This document shows positions 14,702-64,000 of a stretch of 64,000 nt of DNA, one piece after another. The notes below the pieces were generated by a model that worked only from the letters and a program-made list of their open reading frames with translations, searched no databases and was not told the DNA's origin. Positions within the stretch are counted from its first letter, which is position 1; every line of letters begins with the position of its first letter. The position numbers and the translations under genes are program-made. The stretch is from Muraenolepis orangiensis (lineage: Eukaryota > Chordata > Actinopteri > Gadiformes > Muraenolepididae): assembly GCA_027704905.1 (NCBI GenBank), contig CM051007.1, positions 27,172,634-27,236,633 on the forward strand, given 5' to 3'.

Positions 14702-16541
14702 CAGTGGCGGCCGGTGACATCCGAAGTAGGAGGGGCGCAGGGGTACATTCTTTTTTTAAATATCTGCTGTGCAATACCGGATTTGCCCAGACGGTGGCGC
14801 CATTTCACCATGTAAACGACCGAGAGGGCTAATTAAAAATAAAAAACTATACATAATATAAACCTCACCGTTACTCATTCTACTCTGTATTGTATATATG
14901 TATATTGACTGAACATTCCTTTACTTACTGCTTAATTTCTTTTTTTACTTACTTTATTTTTACTGTATGTAGCACAATCAATCAGTAATCTGTATTTTGT
15001 TGTGACAAATAATAAACAAACTTGAAACTTATGGTGAAAGAACATTTATTATATGGTGCCTAGTAGAAAATAAACATAAGAAAAAAATATGGTCTTATAT
15101 TAGAAAGACTACCCAGTGTGCCATCAAAAATAATACCTAAATATGGTCTTACATTCGATTGTGCAAAAGTAATTAGAACAAAATAGAAGATAATAAAATA
15201 GACCTGATACAAGTCCTGACATAAAATGCAATACAATGTTAAGCTTACAAATGAAAAGGTACTGGGTCCTATGTACACTACACTACTATACAGTTTAATC
15301 TATGTACCTATGCTATACTAACTATACAAGAACCACTTAGCAAACCAGGTTCTGGAAAACGACCGAATATACAGCCTTCCTCTGTCTGTTGCTGGTTGCT
15401 GGATGCTGATGTCAGGCTGATGAGGTCCAAACTCTTTCACTCTGAGTTTTTCTTGCAGTGTTCGTCTTTCAAATGGTGTTGCTTTGAGGGATTTGACAGA
15501 ATTGTCCATGGTAGCTAGTGTAATGGCTGTGTCCTGTACAGAACAAAAAAAAAGAACAAACTTGCAACATGAGGTCTCACCCACACACACGGGTCTCAAT
15601 CTCCTCTCCTCAGACAGCAAGACGCGAACTGACTCATTAACAAATGCTTCTGAATTTAACTAATTAAATAGAATACAAATGCTTAATACATTCGACCACA
15701 GCCTATATTAGCAGACAAACACACGGAGGACCCTGTAGCTAGCATTGGGGAAGCACGTGTCCACGATAAACTTACAAAACCCCAATCCACACCGTTTACA
15801 TACAAATGACACAAGCTGCATGTTTATACAGCAAGACCAACATTTCTTATCCCCTTTACTTTACGTTTACATCGTCCACAATAAAAATAAATGTAAAACT
15901 ATAACCGGGACAACAAAAACGTACCTTTCCTCAGACAGCAAGACGCGAACTGAGAGCAGAGCAGTACAGGCTTTACAAATAAGGTTCAACTAGGCTTGAA
16001 TGGCGCATGCGTGACTGGTTTTCTTTGCTCACGCATTCACGCATGCGCCACTCAATTTGCTCACGCATGCGCCACTCAATTTGAGTCGCGCATGCGTGAC
16101 TGGTTTCTTTGTTCGGGCGCAATGAAATGCGCTCCCACAGATCGTATTTAGGACCCTTGATAGGCTACATTTAATTGCTTGATCCATTTTCATTGGCCGC
16201 TTGCCGCAGTGACGCGGAGATCCTGGGCGCACCGCCGTGCGCCCAGGTTTGGAGGTAGGTACCAGATTTCTATGAGAGTGACGTCAATGACAAACGAGGG
16301 GGGAGAATAGCACGCACAACAATGATTTATATTTGCTATATTAACGTTATTGTGCATTTTAAACACAAACATACATAAAATGAGTAATTATTATTCATTT
16401 TAAACATGTTTAGTTTATTTTTAGGGGTCAAAAAAATCAAAAATCAAAAAACACAATTATTATAATTATTATTATTTTATTTTTTTTCCTCTCAACCAGG
16501 TGGGGCGGCGCCCCTGCGCCCCTATGGACGAGCCGCCACTG
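14702..16541 (-). mobile_element. hAT-like element, 1.84 kb, internally deleted
   Basis: Starts CAGTGGCGGC and ends GCCGCCACTG; inner parts share GGGGCGCAGGGG-type sequence. Flanks CTCATCTG (14694-14701) and CTCATTTG (16542-16549) match at 7 of 8, an aged 8-bp target duplication. It carries one short transposase-like fragment on the minus strand (15318-15509) and three copies of a CACGCATGCGCCACTCAATT-type motif near 16030-16100. 16550-17156 holds nothing recognised. Confidence 0.75.
15318..15509 (-). pseudogene. N-terminal fragment of a hAT-type (ZMYM1/TTF-like) transposase
   Basis: Encodes 63 residues, including EFGPHQPDISIQQPATDRGR and RSFSRTWFAKWF, the lead-in to a TTF-type zinc finger found in hAT transposases and ZMYM1-like proteins. 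The frame then stops; the zinc finger, catalytic RNase H-like fold and dimerisation domain are absent. It is a relic inside the 14702-16541 element. Confidence 0.6.
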
Positions 16542-18699
16542 CTCATTTGAATGACTGTTCAATGTGGGACAAATGAGGGGAAAGGCACAACATGTTAAGC
16601 ATATTTTCACTGAGCTTCACGCTGTTTTTCAAGCCTCGATGTGGCAGATAGTGATAATATTATCATTCATCTTGTAAAGCAGTCATGTTGCCTCCTCCAG
16701 TCACTGTTCTGCACTGTATTCACGATGCTGCTGCACTACTGGCACTTTAAAATGCTTTTAGCACAATTCAATATATGTACATATCATCCTTCACTTAATT
16801 ATCTTCTTCTATCCACTTTCCATTGTGTATAGTAGTTTTATAGTATAGTGTTTAAGACAATGTATACTGCAGGGGGGAATGGGGAGTAAGCGTTCCATTG
16901 TACTAGATGCTAATTCAAATCTTGAATTGAATTCACGATGCATTGTGCTGTCCGATGTTAAAACGAATTAAAGCCAAATGGATTTAGATTCAGGTGAAGT
17001 TATCTCCGGTCAGCCTTACCATGTGTGTGTGTGTGGTATCCGGTGGATGACTCACGATTTGAATTTCCAATCGTGTCACGTGTTACGTAACATAAAAATG
17101 ACAAAACAAATATAAAAGTCACGACGTCCCGTTTTGATATGGGCATAAAATATCAATTTATTACTTTGCACATAGACACAAATATTCCCTGCAGGCTAAA
17201 AAAAAAATTAAAATAAGGATAAAAAGTATATAACATCACAACATAGCAATAACAGCAAATGATTAGACCCCCTTGTAGGAGGGGCCAGAGGAAGTCCCGC
17301 CCCTTCAAAACTTTTTAAAAAAAGGGTTCCATTTCCTAGAATCCGACCAATCGGACAGCTCCGATCTTATTGTTCTATTGCTATTGGACAATCACACAGC
17401 GAAGAGACCACTAGCTAGAGGAACGAAAACAAACAGAACAGTTAGCTACAACACATCCCGAAATAAGGAACCGAAAAAGAATTAAATTACACAATTACAA
17501 TGTCAAATTACAAATCCATTAAGATATAGTCGTGTATATATATCTACATCTATATAGATATAGATATATATAGATATATGAAAGTCATAGGAATTACAAA
17601 ATACACCATGCTCTCTTTCAATAAAGGGCCCTAAAGAATGTACGGATCCGTTGTGTGTTCTAAAAAGGTTATAAAGAGGTAATCCCGTTCCGCGCCACAA
17701 GGTGCCGCTAAAACCCACCACCGCCACACAAAGAGTAAGTGCATTTGTGTGAGGATGGAACACATAGGTGCCAAGGACACAGGACGAAGGGACGGGCCAT
17801 TAAAACCAGCAGGAAGTGGGAGGAGACCTCTTCCTGTAGGGGGGGGTGAAGGGGTGAGGGTGTGAGGAGGAGGGGGTTTAGATCTTTACCGGCTCCGTGT
17901 TGTGAAGAAAGGGGTACCTCGTTTGAATGTGGACGCCACGCAAAGATCAGCCTCACTCCCCCCCCTCCCCCCCCCCCTTGAGAACGTAGCCTGCTGATAA
18001 ACGACGAACACGACATTCTGAAAACCGTCTCACTTTAAAATCGACATTTAGCAAAAAACAACCCAAAAAAAGTTTGTTTGTTTTTTTGTCCTTGACATAA
18101 ATACGATTCCAAAGAATTATTTTTCAAATTTTTATATATATATATTTTTTAGAAAAAGAACAAACCTCTGGCATGCAGGAGGGTGATAAAACAAATCAAA
18201 TGTTTTCCGAGTCAACAGAGCCATTTCACTAACCCCCAAACTGATTGATACAAGCAAAAAACTGATCATCGAACAAATAAACAGTTACACAGGGAACACT
18301 AACCCGACGACGGCTGACCAATAAGAGCCTTTATTAGGACCGTTAATTATAGCTTCATTTCTTCGCGTCTGAACAAAAAAAACTAAAAAACTAAACGACA
18401 TACTGGAATTGATATTGCTTTGCAACGTGGAGCTGTAAAACAGAGTTTGGGGTTTAGGTGGGGTGACCGTAACTCACATGAACATCCTGGGAGCTTTACA
18501 AACCACACAGGCACGTCCTGATGAAGCCTTGTGGACTACATTTCCCATCAGCCCCCTCGGCTGATAAAACTAGTGCATAATGCTAGTATTTCATTAAACC
18601 AAACGAAACAACCCAAACAATGTGAACTAACCAACTAACCACTGAATTAACTTATTGCATGCAATGCCTGGACAACACAACTCTTCCCAGCGCGCAAAG

Positions 18700-18737
<38 letters not shown>

Positions 18738-19474
18738 ACACGCACACCCACCCCTCGCTGGCTCCTCCCACGGTTCCACTAGTGCTGCTCTCCCATTGGC
18801 CGAGGCCGAACGCCCACGCCCTCAGCAGGCGGGTCGCTCAAACTCATTCATAGTAAACCTGCTGCTTTACCGATGGTTTAATACAAAATGGTTTCCCGCC
18901 GAGCTCACCTCCTGGCGAGGCGTGCGCGTCGACTCCTAGCCCCCTCCATCTCCTCCTAGCCTCCTCCATCTCCTCCTAGCCCCCTCCATCTCCTCCATCT
19001 CCTCCTAGCCCCCTCCATCTCCTCCTAGCCTCCTCCATCTCCTCCTAGCCCCCTCAATCTCCTCCTAGCCTCCTCCGCCTGACACGTGGGGGGAGGAACC
19101 CCGCAAGAGTAGCCGCTGTCGCCATGGCTACCATCGGTTAGTTAAGTGAGTGTATTGATGAGGGGAAGGGGAGGGGTCAGTGCTTACGCTTATTGTCAAT
19201 TCATTAAATACACACACACACACACACGCACACACACACACACACACGGGTAAAAAAATGCATAAATGTACAACAACAACAACCAAAATAAGCTAACGTT
19301 TTAACGAGAGCCTTCTCCATCTGTACGATGGCTCCGAGAACAACAGCTAGCAAACTAGAAATCGAAAGAACCGTTGGGTATTTTAAGTAAAAAATAAAAT
19401 CAACTCTTTGTCACCGCGCTTTTCTTTGTTTTAAGGATTTTTTTTAAAGTCCGATCACCTCCGACGTACGTTGC

Positions 19475-19523
19475 TTAGCGGAAGCCGATTGGTCGAAGGT
19501 TTCGACCAATCGGCTTCCGCTAA
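19475..19523 (-). other. Perfect 23-bp hairpin in the presumed ago4 3' UTR (copy B)
   Basis: The arm 19475-19497 is exactly complementary to 19501-19523, with a 3-base loop (GGT). It lies about 2.5 kb downstream of the ago4 stop in the sense of transcription. The stem includes the core GGAAGCCGATTGG. No transposon ends were recognised around it. The function is unknown. Confidence 0.85.
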
Positions 19524-20454
19524 ACCGCGGCATCCTGAACAGAGGCCCTCGCAAACGGAAGCTACAAAAAAAAAAAGGACCATAAAATAAACTATCCTGC
19601 AGCATCCTCCCTCCTCCCCCCCTCCTCCTCCTCCTCCTCCCCATCCTTCTCCTCCTCACCCCATCCTCCCTCCCCCCTCCTCTCCTCCTCCTCCTCCTCC
19701 TCCTCCTCCTCCTCCTCCTCCTCCTCCTCCCCCCACTGGCCAGAATGCTACCATTAAGTTCTCCAACCCCCTCGTGGCTCACCAGGCCTACTCTAAAAAG
19801 TCACCATATATAAAAACTACACAACTGGCTTTGCTACCAACCTTTTGAAAATGTAATCACCATAGTAACAAGGACGATAACAACAACAGCCACAACAACA
19901 ACGACAACGACACCTAGAACAACAACATCCACGGTCATCTACCGATTCTTTAAAAACGACGAAGAGAGATCCACCAAAAAAAGCCTTATATTAAACTTTT
20001 ACAAATCTGCTCCGTGTTGATTCGTATGTAGAAATGCATAAAAGATCGGCCGAGTTTTTAGAGTTACGCCCTCAGCCCCTCCCCCCCCCCTCCCCCCCTG
20101 GGTCAGCATCAGCGATGGGGAACCTCTCACACGCGCACACGCCTGACGCACACACACACACACACACACACACACTCCAAAAACAAACCGTGTCCAGCCT
20201 CGCAATACAAGATGGCTAGCACCTTTATCGAAGGGGGGGAATAATGCAAATTTTTTTTTTAAAGTCCTCGTTTGACAGTGTATGAACATCACTTCTTCTT
20301 CATGGAGTTAGTAATCACGGCCGCAATGGCTTGAGGCCCCAATCGCACTCCGACAGCGCCATCCGGAGTCCACATCTGGAGCCTACAGGTGAATTGATCC
20401 TAAACGCACACCCCGACTACTGCTACATGTCGGGCCTGAGCAGACCTCCGGTGA

Positions 20455-20704
20455 CCGCTCAGACCCCTTTACAACCGCTCAGACCCCTTTACGACCGCTC
20501 AGACCCCTTTACGACCGCTCAGACCCCTTTACGACCGCTCAGACCCCTTTACGACCGCTCAGACCCCTTTACGACCGCTCAGACCCCTTTACAACCGCTC
20601 AGACCCCTTTACGACCGCTCAGACCCCTTTACGACCGCTCAGACCCCTTTACAACCGCTCAGACCCCTTTACAACCGCTCAGACCCCTTTACGACCGCTC
20701 AGAC
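20455..20704 (+). repeat. 20-bp minisatellite, copy B
   Basis: About 12 units of the same repeat, half the copy A number; it would lie in the ago4 3' UTR. Confidence 0.95.
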
Positions 20705-22016
20705 ACTATTTGCTGGGACGGCTTAGAAGAGGTTTTTTCGCTTAATAACTGACCTAGGACCACCGCCCAATACCGCCCCCTGGAGGGGGGAAAAAGATAC
20801 ACATCTGTCGATTAAAAGTTAGCTTGCTTTTCATAGATTTAAATATAAGTTATATATGTCCTGTATTATGTGTGAATATAAAAACGTCAACATCTGAGGC
20901 CTTTACAGCAGTTTTCCCTTTATAACGCAGTGGCTTGCAATGACTGACAACGCACACACACACACGCAGGCACACACACACGCAGGCACGCACACACACA
21001 CACAGGCACGCACACACGCAGGCACGCACACACACACACAGGCACGCACACACACAGCAAAATGAGTGGGGAGGGGGAGCAGTGGACTTGACCGTGGTCA
21101 CCTCGCTTGTAGAAGACTAAAGAAAAGAAGCAGAAAAAGCCACGAAAAAAATAATATATGCATCATATATTTAGATATTTATATATAGACATATTCTGAA
21201 CGAAAAATAAAAAACAAGAAATCAACTGCTCTTTGGGCCCCCTGTGGCCCCGCCCACTCCTCCTCCCCCCCCCCCCTCCCCTCCTCCTTCCCTCCCTCCC
21301 TCCCTCCCAGCCAAAGGAAAACTCAACCCAAGACCTTGTGAGGGAGTTGTGCCCCGGGGCGTTGAGGTAAAGTGGAGTAACCGTCCTGTTGGAGCTGATT
21401 GGAGCTGCCATGGCAACACAGATTGTTTAGTTTTCCCGTTTGTTGGTTTGTGTTCCGATTTTTTAGTTTTTTTTCTTTTAGTTTTTAATTTTTTTTTCTT
21501 TGTTCGTTCTTTTTTTTAATTTTTTTTTTACAAATGAGGGAGGATCCCCAACCCTCACAGGAACGGCTGGCTTTACCCAACGCAGATCAGGGGGGGCTGG
21601 TTGGTAGTTGGTTAAAAATCACTTGTGCTGATGGGGTTCCTCCGTGCCGGGAGTTTGCTGGTTGAAGAGGCGGCTCCATTCAGAACGCTTGTTGGTGATC
21701 GTTTCCTAAAGCCACACCCTCACCCTCCCTCCCTCCCTCCCTCCCCTACCCAGTGTGAACAGAAAGATGGCAGAGTTCAGCCCCGTCAGTGAAGACTCAA
21801 CAAAAGACGGAGGGGGAGAGAGAGAGAGAGAGAGAGACATGGATAATCGACAGGGGAGGAACGAGGGAGAGAGAGAGAGTGTGATAGAGACAAGGTGCGT
21901 CCAAACAAGGGTGTGGAGGTAAGGTGGGAGGAGGAGGAGGAGACACTGAGGAGACGGGGAGGAGGGGAGGGGAGGGGAGAGGAGAGGAGGGGTAAGGAGC
22001 TGGTGTCCTGGGGGTC

Positions 22017-45548
<23,532 letters not shown>

Positions 45549-45850
45549 GGCCGAGGGCTCTCTCTCCGTCTCTGTCCCGGCCTGGCGGCTCCGTACCGAC
45601 ACGGAGATTGGGGGCGGTATCGCGAAGCTTAAAGGTGAGCTAATTGTAAGGAAAAAGGGGGGAATAAAGATGCGTAGTTTGACCGACCGAGCTCTCTGTC
45701 TCCCTCTCTCTCTCTCTCTCTCTCTCCCTCTCGGATGTGTTGTCTAGTTTGTCAGAGGGGGGTGTAGTGGTTGGTCGAGGGGGGAGGCGGGGGGCGGGAT
45801 AATGTGAGCATGCGCCAGGGAGGGAGGGCACTGGAGGAAGACGCCAGTGC
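45549..45850 (-). promoter_or_regulatory. ago4: GC-rich region upstream of the ago4 start
   Basis: Upstream of the ago4 ATG the sequence is CpG- and GC-box-rich (GGGGGCGGTATCG at about 45611; GGAGGCGGGGGGCGGGAT at about 45783) and TATA-less, as in housekeeping promoters. From about 45870 to 46700 it becomes strongly A/T-rich with no recognised feature. Confidence 0.4.
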
Positions 45851-46821
45851 GCATGCGCAATTAGCCAGGGCTTTAAATGTGTTTTAAAAATGTTGTATTT
45901 ATTTTATTTTTTTATTTTTTTTGGACTGTATTTTTATTAAGTTTTAGTTTATTTATTTATTTTTTAACAAACACACATACAACAGGTAATGACACAGACA
46001 AGAATACATATAAAATACAAAATAATATAAAATAAAATAAAAAAACAAATACAAATAAATCACAAAACGAAGGAAACAAACCAACAAATAAATAATAGTA
46101 AAAGACATACAAAATTTAAAATAATAAAATCCACAGAGTAGCACAATATTTACCACACTAAACCCGCTATCCAGACAAAATATGTTTTTTTAAACCTATT
46201 TGTATGTAAACATATTAACTTGTGATATATTTTCCGTGTACCTTTACATCCAATTCATGTGTTAACTCACTTTATTTCATGATTCTGACCATGTTTCAGC
46301 TCCAGTGAATAATATGTGTGATTAATTCATATTTAGTTAGTTTATCCAAACAAAACAAATTAAAAAAAATAGTAAGACTATTTTGATAACATATATACAA
46401 TGCATACTCCAAATATACAATTGACAAATGTATCTTTTAAAATTGTACTTAAAAAAGTAGTAGTAGAGTAGCCACGTCCCACTGCAAAATGTATATATAT
46501 ACAATTTGACTCCTATTTGGCGATTTTAAATCTGTTTATTTGGTTTATTTGGTTTAGTTTTTAAATAGTGTATATGTTAGACAATAAAGGCATTCTCACT
46601 CTGACTCTGACTATAACAACATACTGGAAATGTTTGCCTCTTCTCAGCCAAACCCAGCAAAAAGGGAAACAATTAAAGACGAATTGAACCTGCTAATGGC
46701 ATACCAATTAATAAACGCATAATCAATCACCTTATCAGTTAGATCTGTTCCGCCTTTTCTTCAACAAAACAACTGGTCGTTCCCGACACCTAAATCATTC
46801 GCCCCCTACATACGTCGATAA

Positions 46822-47016
46822 TATGGGCGGGACCCAACCCTCCCGCTTGACCAATAGGGACCGCGGGACGAGGTCGAGTGACACAGCGCTAGCGTCGTCG
46901 ACGTCATAATGATGGGGCGGAACTAAACTGTCCGGCCGACCAATGGGAACGCTGGACGACGCGAGTGACACCTCGGCGAGCGCGAGCCTCGGCCTCAGCT
47001 GTCACAGGGCGCGAAA
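46822..47016. promoter_or_regulatory. Claspin-side promoter: duplicated CCAAT/GC module plus E2F-type site
   Basis: Two diverged copies of a module of about 60 bp (46824-46883 and 46912-46971) each contain a GGGCGG-like box, a CCAAT box (46851-46855; 46940-46944, spacing 89 bp) and a GAGTGACAC end. TTTCGCGC reads on the minus strand at 47009-47016, a textbook E2F core, 200 bp before the claspin ATG. A GACGTCA element lies at 46900-46906. CpG is locally dense. NF-Y plus E2F control is typical for S-phase genes; binding here is inferred. Confidence 0.6.
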
Positions 47017-47171
47017 CATTGAACGGTTTTCTATTCAGTTGCTCGACACAGGCGGGAGGCAGGGAGCAACCGCCTGGCGCCTAATCCTCCGGCTAAATGC
47101 AATTTAACATAATATGAAATCATATTTTTAAAGTTTTTACACTACAACCGCACTGACTTGGTTGTTAGTCC

Positions 47172-47218
47172 ATGAAGTGTCTGTTCGTGTACTTGAAACA
47201 GCGGGAAGTAAGACAAAG

Positions 47219-47222
<4 letters not shown>
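47172..47222 (+). promoter_or_regulatory. Upstream ORF overlapping the claspin start
   Basis: ATG at 47172 opens a 16-codon frame whose TGA (47220-47222) overlaps the claspin ATG (47219-47221) as ATGA. If the transcript begins upstream of 47172, this would tune claspin translation by termination and reinitiation. Confidence 0.4.
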
Positions 47223-61674
<14,452 letters not shown>

Positions 61675-62510
61675 CCATGAGAGAGCCAAATGAAAACCTC
61701 AGGAGTCCTCCTGAAGACTGGACCGGCTGCCACAGGGGAGAGAGACACCGAGAGAGAGAGAGACGACACAGACACCGAGAGAGAGAGACAGACACCGAGC
61801 GAGAGAGACAGACACCGAGAGAGAGAGACACAGACACCGAGAGAGAGAGACACAGACACAGAGAGAGAGGGGGGGGGGGGCTACGCTGTTGATTGGCTGC
61901 TAGCGGCTATCAGCGGCTAGCTTTCAATTGCGCTTCCCCGTCGTCCACATGAATCGCCCCCTCTGGGGCTCTGTGGTTACCTGAGAGAGAAACACCTGGT
62001 GGTCTCGCTTGTGGAGTAGAGGGATGATGAAGTCTTTTTAGAAAGAATTATTAAAATAAATGGTAAACTTTTATCAAATGTTATACCGCTATAACTTTTT
62101 AGTTTGAGTTTGTGTAGCATTTTCAGGAGTTAAAATTTTCAACGGAGTCAACGGAACGTTTTACCGTCCCGAGGGGAACCGGTTCCACGGTCATCCCCGG
62201 GACGGGGAACACTGATGTTTACTTGTGTTGCTAGGAGATGGGACTTCGGAAAAGACAAACCGTTCCCCATCTTCTGAAACGGCAGTTAGTCACAAAGGGT
62301 CTGCTGGTCTCCCAGACGACAACAACAACAACTCAACTCTATTTAATGTGTGTGTGTGTGTGTGTGTGCGTGAGTGTGAGAGAGATCATGAGAACTGGTA
62401 GGTTGAATGTTTATTTTTTTTATCGTGTAAATATGTTTTGTTTTTTTTGGTTTGTTGGTCGTTGTTTTTTCTACCGCTTGTACGATTTTACATATTGGAT
62501 TTACAGTGTA

Positions 62511-62516
62511 AATAAA
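62511..62516 (+). terminator. clspn: clspn polyadenylation signal
   Basis: AATAAA followed by a T/G-rich stretch, 840 bases after the claspin stop. The interval 61675-62510 holds a GA-rich microsatellite (61738-61870) and no other gene. Confidence 0.6.
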
Positions 62517-62879
62517 AGTGTATTTTAAGAAATTCTACATTGTTCACCTGTGTGGCTAAGAGGCGAAAAACCAATAGTTAGTACTGACTAACCTGGACCT
62601 TGTCTGGGCTTTTATGAGCCAATATGGGTTAGGGTTTATAACCTCCATAATACATTCAAGCTTTCATAAATGTTATTCTAAACCAAGATAAAACCTTGGG
62701 CTGGGACCAGAATGGTCCAATATGATATCCAGTGTAATATGTGCAGTAACATTGTGCATGTCCTACAAAGTGAGCATAACATTGCAACACTAAGTCATTA
62801 AGACCTAGCAGAGAAAAAAGAAACATTAAGAATCAAATACTATATTTAGAGAAGATGCAATTCAAAGAGCCGTTATTCA

Positions 62880-63420
62880 ATACACAAACAAATGACCAAT
62901 TCCACTGTCCAAGAACACCGACAATGTGAAACTCAACATGTCTGGTGGAAGCAGCCTCACCTGGCCCCAGTCAGACTGATTAGAGTCTGGTTGAAGCAGC
63001 CTCATCTGGCCCCAGTCAGACTGATTAGAGTCTGGTTGAAGCAGCCTCATCTGGCCCCAGTCAGACTGATTAGAGTCTGGTTGAAGCAGCCTCATCTGGC
63101 CCCAGTCAGACTGATTAGAGTCTGGTTGAAGCAGCCTCACCTGGCCCCTGTCAGACTGATTAGAGTCTGGTTGAAGCAGCCTCATCTGGCCCCAGTCAGA
63201 CTGATTAGAGTCTGGGGCTGCTGGGTGAGGCTGCCCACCTGTGGGTCCTTGGTAATGGCGGCCCACAGGTGAAAGCAGCCTCTCAGGAGGAGCTCTAGCA
63301 TGGACCACCTGCCCTGTTCACCATTCATCTACAAACTCGGCAATAAACTAGTTTCCTCATCTCCTTGTGTCCTGTGTCCTCGGGGGAGGAGGTTTCCTCA
63401 TCTCCCTGTGTCCTCGGGGG
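62880..63420 (+). repeat. Element carrying a 44-bp minisatellite downstream of clspn
   Basis: Six units of CAGTCAGACTGATTAGAGTC plus GGTTGAAGCAGCCTCATCTG (62945-63220), then unique sequence shared in inverse orientation with 58321-58640. Its ORFs on both strands are repeat artefacts. 63421-64000 shows a poly-C run and no recognised gene. Confidence 0.8.
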
Positions 63421-64000
63421 AGGAGCCTCAAGTAGCCATATTAAAGACTTGTGGCAGCGTCCACTGCTACAATGTCATTGTTGTTAGCATTTTAAATGTT
63501 AACCAGTCCAAATGAGTTAAGTGTTCAGTAGAGTCGTAAGTGGGGTCCAGAGGTTTTAGGAGTGTGGTTTATGATGTGTTTCTGATCCTCAGCCTCGCTT
63601 TGGCTGAAACCGCTGCTGAATGTTCCCTTAATCGCTCCTTATGACGACTACCGGCGGGTCGCCCCGGGAGGACGTGGTCCGACGGACGTCTCGGGGACTT
63701 GGTCTCACCGTCTTCGTCCGACTTAATTGCAGTTTAGAGGCTAATGAATTGATAAGTGGTTAATAATAGAGGCTCGTTAGGGGAGAGACACTCCTAACGA
63801 GTCCTTTCATCTTTTGGCTCCATCTCATTAGAGGCCCCGGTGATTAGGATCTGAGTCCTGAGGTGAGGTCCCCCCCCCCCCCCCCCCTGCATTACACCTC
63901 ATTAGAGGCCGACGGCCAGGAGCACGGGGGTGTCTGTGATGGGGGGTCCTGGAGTGAGAGAGCCAGCTATAGCTTAGCTCCCCCTGCCCCCCACGGGGGG

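Larger units (their letters stand above)
17157..22016 (-). other. ago4: Probable ago4 3' UTR and flank
   Basis: No coding sequence is recognised here. Minus-strand AATAAA signals occur at 18330-18335 and 17157-17162, which would give 3' UTRs of about 3.7 or 4.9 kb. Long 3' UTRs are usual for vertebrate Argonautes. The stretch holds the 20-bp minisatellite, (CA)n runs, CTCCTCC tracts and the hairpin. The exact end cannot be fixed without transcripts. Confidence 0.45.

Overview
The window is vertebrate nuclear DNA from a ray-finned fish. Genes have many short exons with GT-AG introns. The text is saturated with (CA)n, (CT)n and long minisatellites, and it carries RTE-type LINE, hAT-type and tRNA-derived SINE debris. 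An extreme tandem-repeat load next to an odd MHC class I gene recalls gadiform (cod-like) genomes; that placement is inference only.

Three genes can be read at exon level. (1) ago4, minus strand: 19 coding exons from 45548 down to 22017 give an 875-residue Argonaute-4 with every splice phase closing. (2) clspn (claspin), plus strand: 24 coding exons from 47219 to 61674 give about 1376 residues. ago4 and clspn are head to head across 1.67 kb, the same arrangement as human CLSPN-AGO4, so the block is old conserved synteny. The shared upstream region holds a diverged tandem promoter module (GC-like box, CCAAT box) and an E2F-type site. (3) An MHC class I gene, plus strand, 7953-11547, with alternative tail exons to 13446. 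It is intact as coding sequence, but nearly all residues that anchor peptide ends in classical class I are replaced, so it looks non-classical.

Layout: 1-4133 is a copy (A) of the ago4 3' end, with the last two coding exons and part of the 3' flank; 4134-7950 is transposon debris (hAT end, SINE, RTE LINE cut by a 1-kb heptamer array and by a clean hAT MITE); 7953-13944 MHC class I; 14702-16541 a 1.84-kb hAT-like element; about 17157-22016 the probable ago4 3' UTR; 19466-23060 the second copy (B) of the ago4 3' end, contiguous with the rest of ago4; 22017-45548 ago4; 45549-47218 intergenic promoter region; 47219-62516 clspn; 62880-63400 an inverted partner of a repeat inside clspn; the remainder is unassigned flank.

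AGO4 acts in small-RNA silencing, claspin in the S-phase checkpoint (ATR to CHK1) and MHC class I in immune recognition. They do not form a pathway; the link is physical. The most notable structures are the duplicated ago4 terminal exons bracketing the MHC gene, the anchor-less MHC molecule, and a perfect 23-bp hairpin in the presumed ago4 3' UTR.
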